From NCBI GenBank assembly GCA_026874595.1, contig CM049318.1, forward strand, positions 21,987,456-22,051,455: a stretch of 64,000 bases of DNA, written 5' to 3'. The DNA is from Sipunculus nudus (lineage: Eukaryota > Annelida > Sipuncula > Golfingiida > Sipunculidae). The first letter of the stretch is position 1, and each line of letters starts with the position of its first letter. Made by a program: the position numbers and the translations under genes. The notes under the pieces were generated by a model. The model was not told the DNA's origin and searched no databases. It saw only the letters and a list, made by a program, of their open reading frames with translations. Positions 24,601-36,600 of this stretch are shown here, piece after piece.

Positions 24601-27600
24601 AAAACAAGTAAAGAATAATAGATGGCGCCACCAGTTTCTGGAACATGTCAACCCTATCCATGATCTTCGATCAACTTGATTTTGGGATCAATCCATGCAA
24701 GATTTCTTGAGATATTAAGGAATTTGTGTGATTTTCCTCAAATTTGGACCTATTCAAGGTCAAGGACACTCTCCTAGTCAAGGTCTTGACCTCATTTTAG
24801 ATAGGCGTCGTCCTCTCACCCAAATCTATACATATACCAAGTTTGGTAAAGATCCGTGAAATAGTTTTTGAGTTGTCGCGCCAACAAGATTTATATGTGG
24901 CGGCGGCGGAACCAGTATGAAAACATAGTAACCCCCCGACTTTGTCTGGGGATACAATAAAGTATCTCTGACAACTATTTGTTATATTAAGTCTGCTGAT
25001 TTTCTTATTTAACTACAAATCAATTTGTTTACTTTGTGTATCTTTTATTACATGAAAATGTCTAAATGCAGTGGTTTTATGCCAGAATTAACTTTTTGCT
25101 TTTACATCTAATCTCATTTTTGAAAATGTAAAAGGACCTGTTTCCTCATAGAAATGATTATGAGTAAACGCAGTTAACTGTTGAAACTGTTGTTTTAAAT
25201 ATTTCTATTTGTACTTTTCAGACACACCTGGACATGGCAGTGGTTGGGCTGAGACACCTCACACAGACAGAGGTGGGGGTGATCTTATCCAGGAAACCCC
25301 CACACCCAGTGCCAGTAAAAGGCGCTCTCGTTGGGATGAAACCCCGATGAATGCGACCCCTGGAGGAATGACCCCTAGTGGATTGACACCAGGAGGATTA
25401 ACACCCAGTGGAATGACCCCTGGTGGCATGACCCCCACAGGGATGACCCCAAGCGGAATGACTCCTAGTGGTATGACCCCAGGTGGCGCCACCCCAGGAG
25501 GTTTCACCCCGAGTGGCACAACCCCAACAGGACAGAAGGCTATGGCTATGGCAACTCCCACACCAGGTGAGTTTGTTATTATATATAATCATTTACAAAG
25601 TCATTAGCCTATGACATGTACTTGTGACTAGGTAGATTCAAGTGACCTCACATAGAAGGTGCTGGAATAGCCCTGTCATGAAAATATGTCATATATCTCA
25701 GGATCTGTGGGAAAATATGGAAAATGTCCCTCCCTAGGACACTGGGCATCAATTCTGACAGTTTTTAAAACATGAGTATTCAGAGAGGAATAACATGGCA
25801 GTGCTATTGTGTCACCGCCATCAGTTTTAATATAGATAAATGCCCAACTGTTCTTGTGTATTCACAATAAAACTGGGGCTTTGCCATGTGTTCAAGGAAG
25901 ATTTTATCTCCATAATTATAAGATTGTTACTGCCTAATTATTGTCTTGAATGTCCGATCATTAAGATTTAGTTACGATTCAGCTGTGGTGATGTGACAGT
26001 GGCTTGAATAAACATGTAACAGTTGTTAGTAATATCTAAATAGTTCCATTTTAGGTTTGACAGAAACAGCTGCTATTGTCACCAAAACAAACAGTAGTTC
26101 TGTTTGAACATATTTATCTTTATCAGGAATACAAAATGGACAACCTGCCGTAAAATACATGCTCAGCTGTCTCCATGTAAAAAATACAACTGGTATAGAC
26201 TGCATTCTTGATCTCCCTTCTCAGTTTAATTCCTCGCATATAATAATCTTGTTATAAAAAATTACCCTTAACATTTCACTGCTGACATGGCATATTTAAT
26301 CAAGAAATCATATTATTACAGTGTATCTGATTTTACAGGTCAGTTGTTATCCATGACCCCTGAGCAGCTTCAGGCGTACAACTGGCAGATGGAAATTGAC
26401 GAGAGGAACCGACCACTCAGTGATGAGGAGCTTGATACTATGTTTCCATCCGGCTACAAAGTGAGTCTGGTTTCTCTGAATTAAAACCTGATTTTCTGTA
26501 GTTTTGTAATACATAGGTAGGCTTGATTTTGACAAGCTTTTTCTTAAATGTAGATGCAAAATTTTAAACCCTATCAGGTAACCCCAAGGAACAAGCATTG
26601 AGCATAGGTAGTCCAGAAAAAAACAACAGGAATTTTTAAGAAACTAAGCCCCTTTTCTGAAGAAAATGTGCATGGTATCAAAAGCAAGTTGTCCTAGGTC
26701 GTATCCACGCTTGATTTGTGTCTAAACTAGATTACACTTGACTGGTTTACTTTAGTCATGAAGCAGTCTGCTTTGCATCCACACTGTTTTTGTTTTATGA
26801 ACGCCTAAACTGGTTTATACAACACAACTTGAGTTTGCTGTCCGCACATGGTTTGTAATCTGGCTCAGGCCTGCAAGTGAGTGCTCTTTCTTGCATCGCA
26901 TGCTAGGGCAACATTGTGGGTAGCAATCAAGGCCGTTCACTGAAACTGGACTCATTCAGACAAGAAGCAATTTGCCTGTACACACAAGAAACAGGTTTAC
27001 TGTAAACCAGACCAAAGTAAACCGGACTACTCTCTTGGGAGACTACAGTAAAACGAACTGATCCAGATTAGTGGCCACTTGCGGACAGGGTAAACCGATT
27101 CATGATATGGATTATTTGCTACTATGGATACAGCCTTGTACACTAGAAATAAAAAGCTGTCAACTTGCGTTCAAGAAGACAAAGATGTGTTAGTCTTGAA
27201 TGTTGTTTATTGGTCTTTTATATGTATTAATGTGTTATATGTTTCTACTAAGAACTCTGAAAAATGTCCTGTTTATGTAAAGTCTGAAATCTGATAAGGG
27301 AAAAAGGAATATTAAATTATGCAAAACTTACATGTATAACATGTATCAGTTGATTGAATAGCATCAAATACCTGTAATGAAAAAGACTGAAAATGATACA
27401 AGAAAGACCATTACAAATGATAGTCATGTTGTATCACTGTCTGTGTAGGTAGTGCTCTTGTTTTGACAGGTCCTTCAACCACCAGCTTCATATCAGCCAA
27501 TCAGAACTCCAGCACGTAAGTTAGTGGCCACGCCCACCCCAATTGCCGGTACACCCATGGGCTTCAGGATGCAGACACCGGACCACAAGACGCAAGTGGT

Positions 27601-30600
27601 GGATCTCCAGCCGAAAGGCAACCTGCCCATGATGAAACCTGATGACATTCAGTATTTTGATAAACTACTGGTAAGTACATTTTTTACACTAATGTGTATA
27701 ATTAGAAACAATCCAAAGTGATGCATTGAAAACTTTACAAATTTAAATGTCTGTCATCTATTTTTCAGCAGGAGCAATTGTTTTATACTTGTTCCATAAA
27801 ATAACAAACTTCGGAGAAGTTCATAGTGTATTTATATGTGTATTTGGATTTCAAGTAATTCAGATGTCATGTTAAGACATATTTGTTGAGATGAGCCAAC
27901 TCTTATCTGCAAACTTTGTCTGTTGATTTTTAACCTCAACACAATTATCCTTCTTGACAGAATTTGAGCGGGTTTGTTGAATTACATGGGAAAACTTTGA
28001 GCTGGCTTATGTGAACTTACTATATACATTCTGTCTGTTGAAAATGATCCTTTCATTAAGGAAATAAATATAGTTTAAGCCATGAAACAGCCAAGATACA
28101 TGCCAGTTTTCTTTTGCATGTGATGTATTGGCAGTCGTATGTGGTAGAGTCTCTGACTTGCTATCAACACTGGAATTAATTGCATATAACAGAATTTGAC
28201 AACATTGTATGTTACATTGCTATTCTCATTATCTACATGTTATTTTAATGTTTTCTACAGAATGATGTAGATGAAGAGACCCTGCCTCCTGAGGAACAGA
28301 AGGAGAGGAAAATCATGAAGATGTTGCTGAAGATCAAGAATGGAACACCACCAATGAGAAAGGTATGTTTTAACAAAATTTATACCAACCAGCTACTGTG
28401 GAAGAATCATATATGAAATTAAAGCTGGATGCAGGTTGATCTTATGTTTCCCTTGAAGCAGAATCTATATTTCCCTTCTATTCAAAACATGAATGAAAAA
28501 CTGTTGAACAGATTCCTGTGAAAAGTAGCTTCACTTGGATTATGTTTGTGTTGTGTTAAAAGAGAGAAATATTTATACAACACAATCATATATTATTTAA
28601 AGGCTTCTCAGTTCCAGGAATATGCCGTTTCATTCTCAGTTATGTACCAATTATTGTCACATGACCAGTAGTTAACAAACCTGGCAGAAAACTTTTCATG
28701 CTGAATATAATATATTCAGTCCTCTAACATATCAGAAGTTTTGCTATGTAGCTGTCTTTCAAGCCTTACTTGGGAGTTCTGTTGTATCTGTTGATCAGAT
28801 TTTTAACACTCTTTTTGTGGTTATGATGGTTAGTTATTGAATTGCTTCCCAGGCTGCACTGAGACAGATCACAGACAAGGCTCGTGAGTTTGGGGCTGGC
28901 CCACTCTTCAATCAGATCCTGCCGTTGCTGATGTCCCCGACCCTGGAGGACCAGGAGCGCCATCTGTTGGTGAAGGTTATTGACCGCATCCTGTACAAGC
29001 TTGACGACTTGGTGAGACCGTACGTGCACAAAATCCTGGTGGTTATTGAACCGCTGTTGATTGACGAAGATTACTACGCCAGAGTGGAAGGCAGAGAGAT
29101 CATCTCCAACTTGGCAAAGGTAAAGTCTCTTGAACTACAATAAATGAGCATTTCTTTGAGTAGGGTTTGAACTGAATATAGAGGATAATAGTAAGACCAA
29201 AGCTACCATATATATTCCTTTCCTGTCTAAAAGCCATCACTGATTTACTTAGTGTTATCATTTAACATATAAATACATCAGCAACTGCATCTCCATAATA
29301 ATTCTAGTATGCTAGAAGTAATTGTGAACTAAGATATTTTGAGAAAGCTTAAATTAAAGATAACCTTATGAATGTTGATATAGATTATTTGATAAAGCTT
29401 TTTAAATCTGTCATCACAAGGGCTTAAATCTAGATGATTGTAGGAGATTATAAAGGATAAATGGCCCATGAGTATCTCTGTCATTTGTTCTGCACATTTA
29501 GTTAAATAATATCATTTACAGGCTGCTGGATTGGCCACCATGATCTCTACTATGCGTCCTGACATTGACAACATGGACGAGTATGTGCGTAACACAACAG
29601 CTCGAGCATTTGCTGTGGTGGCGTCTGCTCTGGGTATTCCCTCTCTCCTACCCTTTTTGAAGGCCGTGTGTAAGAGTAAGAAATCCTGGCAGGCCCGCCA
29701 CACAGGTATCAAGATCGTACAACAGATCGCCATCCTCATGGGCTGTGCCATACTGCCTCATCTCAAGAGCTTGGTGGAAATTATTGAACATGGTGAGTAT
29801 CCCATTCCATATATACCATGCAAAATGTAGATTTCTCATTTATTTGAGTGCTTGTTGCAAATATGATAACTGAAAGGTAATAATAAACTATGTTATCTTA
29901 AAATAACAGTAGCATAGTTCCCAACTGTTGGATAGTTTTCTTAAAGTGACAGAGCATCACCTGAAGCTGATATTTTCATATTAAATGAACCTTCAGCAGA
30001 TATTGGAAAATGTTCAGTGTAACCATAGAAAAGTTAGTAAGGGAACTATGGTTTCAGCTTTATGATTATCTCTAAAACTTCTCTTTTTCTGTTGCATTTA
30101 CTGAGTAAACTAATAAAAACCTTAATTTATATTGATAAATATCAATAGATTCCAGTCTGACATCAAGCTAGGTGATAATACGGTCTCAGAGTTGTAGAAC
30201 TGAAGCACAGAGTTTGGTCATTGCCCAACAAACTTTCATTCTATGTATGATGAGCCTGTCCACCTCATCAACACTACCATATGAGTACTCAAAAGGCTGG
30301 TTGTAAGTATAGCAGTATTCAATAAATTTACATCAGTCACATAACTGTATATATATTTGTGTTACTGTTTATAACAGCATGTATTTGTTCTAATGTTCAC
30401 AGGCCTGGTTGATGAACAGCAGAAAGTACGAACCATCACTGCCCTGGCATTGGCTGCACTGGCAGAGGCTGCTACACCGTATGGTATTGAGTCCTTTGAC
30501 AGTGTCCTCAAACCACTGTGGAAGGGTATCAGGCAGCACAGAGGAAAGGTAGGCAAAGAAAGCAGTTATAAGGCCAAAAAAATAAAAGGTACAGTTCTCA

Positions 30601-33600
30601 TGCACCGCCCGCGTCAATTTTAAGCCCCTGCATCAAAAATGTTTATTTTGATTTTTATCTGTCAAGAAGATAAATAATACAATTTATGTAGTGCTTTTAT
30701 CTGTTAAGCAAAAAAAAAGGTTATTTTCATGCTTTTCCATGATCATTTGACATTTTAATTGGAACATACAAATAAAGGTAAAAAATAGGCCTGCCCTAAT
30801 TTCTGAAAAATGTTCCTGAGAACCATACCTTTTTAGATCAGCTGACTATAATTCATCTGAGCTATAGTCGTGGTCCTTTGTCCGTCGTCCGTCCATCGTG
30901 CCGTCCGGCCGTTAACAGGGCAAGTTTAAAACCGTTGGACCTACGAATCCAAAACTTTGCATTCCATTAGATGTCCCCAAAATCTCCTACCATACCGAAA
31001 ATTGGGTCATTAGGACTTCGTTCCTTCAAGATATTAAGGAAAAACCTCCGTTTTCCATAAAAAAAGCCATTATCACACTTCAAGGCTGCCTAATATCAAA
31101 ACCACTGATCTGTTTTTGATCATATGTAGTATTCATATACTTCAATACATTTTCTATGGATATACAAAAAATTAGATCAGTATTGTGTATTATTTTGAAG
31201 TTATGGGCCCAAATATAATGCAATTTTTTAAAAATCAGGAAATATATTTTCTCACCTAACATGAGAATTGCTGAAGCTGGAGACATTTTTTCAGGAATAT
31301 AACTTTATTTAATCAAGAATCAATTGTTTACCCAAAATTAGATCTGAATTTTGAAAATTTGTCAAGTTATTAGCATAAATAAAAAATCAATACCTTAAAT
31401 TTTGTCCAACTTTGGCAATGGCACGTTTTTTCCCTTAAGCACTGTTGATTTAATTTTCACAACATACATACATAAGGATTTAATCTTTTAAAATCTGAAA
31501 TTTCAAAGGAATTGATTGAAAAGAGCAGCTTTTATTCAAGTTTCCATACACTATGTCAAGTGTAGTTTACATCTAGCCCACCTGGTAGTACGGCCTTCAC
31601 TTGCATTATGTAACTGACCCCAGGCAGCTTGCCTTGGCTCAGCTTGGCCACTACTAGCAGGCTTCTCCTCTGCCCTGCACTCCCCCCCCCCCCCCTCATG
31701 GTGCATTAACTAGATGAATTTTATAATTTTCTGTATTTTATTTTATTCTTGGCTATGCTACATTTTAGATTTTGTATTGTACCACCAGGGTTACAATGAT
31801 TTAAGTGCACATTTAATTGTGTCCACAAAGTGGTGTATTGCTATGAAAGTGTGGATGTTCATTAGATAAGTAATTCCTTACTTCAGAAGAGTAAAAACTT
31901 CCCCAGGTGTGAAATTGAATATTAATTTCCAGGAATAAATTATAGCTGAGATAGTAATTAGCACAATGATATTGTCTGTTCCTCATTCAACCAACAGTGT
32001 GTATACTTTATTTGAAAAGATGTTTTTATTTTATCAAATTTACTGAATCTTTAATTTCATTTCAGTGAATAAAATTAAGCATGTACTGAAAACTCCAATG
32101 TGCAAAACTTGTTAATAGTGATTCAAGGAATAATCTTGTAGATGCCATGTTGTGGCATTATTTTCTTTTAAATTCAGTTTAAACATTTGTGATTTTAAAA
32201 TAATGAAATAGATGTGTATGCATAATATGACCCAATATGAGCTACACTCTGGATATATAATGATTTCAACTTAGAATTCTAATATTTTAACTTATATTTT
32301 CAGTTTTTAGCTCAGCTGACTTTCAGTCATTCTGAGCTATAGCGATCACTCTTTGTCCGTCGTCAGTTTGTCTGTCCGTCTGTCTGTCTGTCCGTTAACT
32401 AGTCACAAATCGTAACCGCTGGACCTAGAATCTTGTAACTTGACATTCTGAGAGACATTCTGGTGGTGCCACAAATTGTTTTCTCTATTTTTGAGACCTT
32501 TAAAAACGTGAACATCAGTTAACAGGGCACAAATCGTAAAGACTGGATCTAGAATCTTCATTCTTGACACAATGAGAGACCTATGAAAAGTCTCCCTGGA
32601 AACCAGAAATTAGGTCTCTGTTACCCATATCCTATGAGCTATGGGGCCCCAAAGTACCCCCCAAGAATAGTCAAAAATTTCTTACAAAAACTTCAATATC
32701 TCATTAACTACATCACTGATGGTCATGATTTTTGGCATACATGTTGATCATGAGATGTTTCATCAGTTTCTGCAGACTGGTGGCACCACCTGTATTTTTC
32801 GATTTTTTACGAATTTTTTTCTCTATTTTTGAGACCTTTAAAAATGTGAACATCTGTTAACAGGGCACAAATTGTAAAGACTGGACCTAGAATCTTCATT
32901 CTTGACACAGTGAGAGACCTATGAAAAGTCTCCATTGAAACCTGAAATATGGTCTCTGTTACCCATATCCTTTGAGCTTTGGGGCTTCTAATTACCCCCA
33001 GAATAATGGAAAATTTCATACAAAAACTTCAGTATCTCATTAACTACAACACTGATGGTCATGATTTTTTACATACATATTGATCAAGACGTGTTCCATC
33101 AGTTCCTGCAGACTGATGGCACCACCTGTATTTTTTCAAATTTTTTACAATTTTTTTCTCTATTTTTGAGACCGTTAAGGATGTTGTTATCTGTCAACAG
33201 GGTACAAATTGTAACGACTGGACCTAGAATCTTCATTCTTGACACACAGGGAGACCCATGAAAAGTCTCCATGGAAACCTGAAATTAGGTCTCTGTTACC
33301 CATATCCTTCAAGCTGTAGGACTCCGAAGTATCCCTCAGAATAATGGAAAATCTGATACAAAAGCTGAAGTATCTGAACAACTAATGCAGAAGCACTCTG
33401 ATTCTTTGCATGGATATTGACCATTAAATATTTTTATGAGTTTCTGCAGACTGGTTGAGCCACCTGTATTTTTTTAAAGTTTACGCATTTTTTCTCTATT
33501 TTTGAGATATATAAATACAGACACAATCTTGGCCTGTTGGTTAATCTGTTTGATGCTTCAGTTGAATGGGTATATACTACCATTCAGATGATAAAATTTC

Positions 33601-36600
33601 CTTTTGCGAATCTCTTCCCAGTCAGCTGAGCGTCATGACCCATGGGTCACTTGTTTTTTGCTTAACAATATTAGTATAAACTGATTATTAAACATCATTT
33701 ATAAAAAAAGTTTTGTTCTGAGATATATTTCTTGTATACTTCAGTCCCCCTTGATTTATCTCTCAATTTCCCCTTTCTATATTGGAGTAAAATCATGGGG
33801 AACATACATGGTGTTATTCAGAGCAATATTAAAATACATTTACTGCATTCCTTAAACTTTGATAGTTTTGGACCTATTTTTGAGTACCAAATTAACTGCA
33901 CACCCTCAGTGTCATGAAATTCTGAGAATCTAAATGCATATTATGATAAAGATTACTAATGGTAAACTTTTAACTGTGTATGTGTGTGTGGATCATTCTT
34001 TAAATATCAGTTGCAAAGTTGATGCCTAGACAAATATTCTCATGTATGAGAGTATGTTAAGGCATCTCTGTTCTCATTCAGTCATTCTTTACCAGAAGCT
34101 GATATTGTAAAAATTTGTTTTGCCTTCAGCAAATGATATGCAAAATTGTTTTGGGATATATTTCTAGCATAAAATAGGTCCACAGATTCAAAATTAAACT
34201 TTTTTAACTCTCACAAACTATAAAATGACAAAAAATGTGCAGTGGTACCCATGGGGAAAGAAGTTTCTGACCATGGTCCATTTGTGAATATGATGAAAAT
34301 GATGGGACAAGGCTATATTCTGGTTTAACATCCATGTTTTCATGGTTATTTGTTGCTGTAGGGTCTGGCTGCTTTCCTGAAGGCTATCGGTTACTTGATT
34401 CCTCTTATGGACGCTGAGTACGCCAACTACTACACAAGAGAAGTGATGTTGATCCTGATTCGTGAGTTCCAGTCTCCTGATGAGGAGATGAAGAAGATCG
34501 TGCTCAAGGTGGTGAAACAGTGCTGCGGCACAGACGGTGTGGAACCGCAGTACATCAGAGAGGAGATTCTGCCAGCGTTCTTCAAACACTTCTGGAACCA
34601 GCGTATGGCACTTGATCGCAGAAATTACAGACAGGTCGGTGTGATATAAATAGTACAAGGATAGTTTGTGGACAGGATTATGTATTAAAGAAGTTTATTA
34701 ATTTTTTAAATGACAGATTTGATTATTTATTTTAAAAGTAAGTTGAGGCTAAACTTTATATGAGTGCTGACTTAAATTTACTGAAATTAGAAATTAAAAT
34801 TATTATGATGTTACCACAAATAGCATTTTACATAAATTTTTAGAGATCATTAATTTTAAAAAGCTAAACTTTAGTTGATTTAAGAAAAGATAAAGGTCAA
34901 TTCAGTTTTCAGTTTTATTTACCTCTAAATTGTCTATATTATAAGGTCACTTAAGGTATGTAGTCAGATTCAAAAAGTGTGCATGCATTTATTGTTTTGA
35001 AAAAGAAAAAAAAGCACAGTTTGTTTTATTCAAATGAAGTGCTTATGGCCAACCTCATAGTAAATATATGCTGTAAGGGAACACGGAAATTAGCAGAACA
35101 CTGCATGAAGATGTTTTGGTCTCCATGAAATAGCTAACCAAATTTTTATCATAACAGCTGGTGGACACAACTGTGGAGATAGCCAACAAGGTAGGAGCAG
35201 CTGAGATTGTGAGCCGCGTTGTAGATGACCTGAAGGACGAGGCTGAGCAGTACCGTAAGATGGTGATGGAGACCATTGAGAAGATCATGGGCAACCTGGG
35301 CTCTGCTGACATTGATTCTCGTCTGGAGGAACAGTTGATTGACGGTATCTTGTACGCCTTCCAGGAACAGACCACAGAGGTAAAAGTTCTGATATTGAGA
35401 ACAAATGAACTTGAAAAATGAACATTTGAGACTGAGCTTGTTACAATTTTTTTGGATAATTGTATCTCGCCAGACATAGTCTGGAGATACTATGGTTTAG
35501 GCACGGTCGCGCCGCCGCCGCCGCAGAGATTTCTTTTGGACACAATAACTCAAAAAATATTTCACTGATCTTTACCAAACTTGGTATATTTATAGATATG
35601 GGTGAGAGGACGACGCCTATTTAAAATGAGGTCATGACCTCAACTAGAAGAGTGACCTTGACCTTTAATAGGTTCAATTTTGGGGAAAATCACACAAATT
35701 CTTAAATATCTCAAGAAAACTTGCATGGATTGATCCCAAAATCAAGTTGATCGAAGATCTTGGATAGGGTTGTCATGTTCCAGAAACTGGTGGCGCCACC
35801 TATTATTCTTTACTTGTTTTCATGCCGTTTAATATCCCCAAAATTGCTACTTGACAGTACTGTGAGCATTATAAGTCAAAAACTAATGGACAGATTTCTT
35901 TCATATTATGCAAATACATAGATATGGGTTATGGGATGATGTTTATTTAAATTGGGGTCATGACCTTTCCTATGAGAGTGGCTTTGACCTTGAATATTGC
36001 CATATATGGTGAAAATCACACAAAATCATTAATTTCTCAATAAGGGATGCATGCATTGGTCCAAAAATCAACTTGACCGAAGATCTTGGATAGTAATGTC
36101 ATGTACCGGAAACAGGTGGCGCCACCTGTTATTCTTTTACTTGTTTTCGTGCCGTTTAATACCCCATCATTGCCACTTAACAGTACATTTATAACCTGTG
36201 AGCATTATAAGTCAAAAACTAATGGACAGATTTCTTTCATATTATGCATATACATAGACATGGGTTATGGGATGATGTATATATAAATTGGGGTCATGAC
36301 CTTTCCTATTAGAGTGGCCTTGACCTTGAATATTGCCATATACGGTGAAAATTACACAAAATCATTAATATCTCAATAAGGGATGCATGCATTGGTCCAA
36401 AAATCAACATGTTCGAAGATCTTGGAAAGTATTGTCATGTACCTGAAACAGGTGGCGCCACCTGTTATTCTTTTACTTGTTTTGTGCCGCTTAATACCCC
36501 ATCATTGCCATTTATCAGTACTGTGAGCATTATAAGTCAAAAACTAATGGACAAATTTCTTTCATATTATGCATATACATGAATATGGGTTATAGGATAA

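Noticed and set aside
36086-36286. Repeated ORF beginning [14 protein letters not shown], seen twice 659 bp apart
   Set aside because: It is a by-product of the family B dimer, with variable frames in other units and no family similarity.
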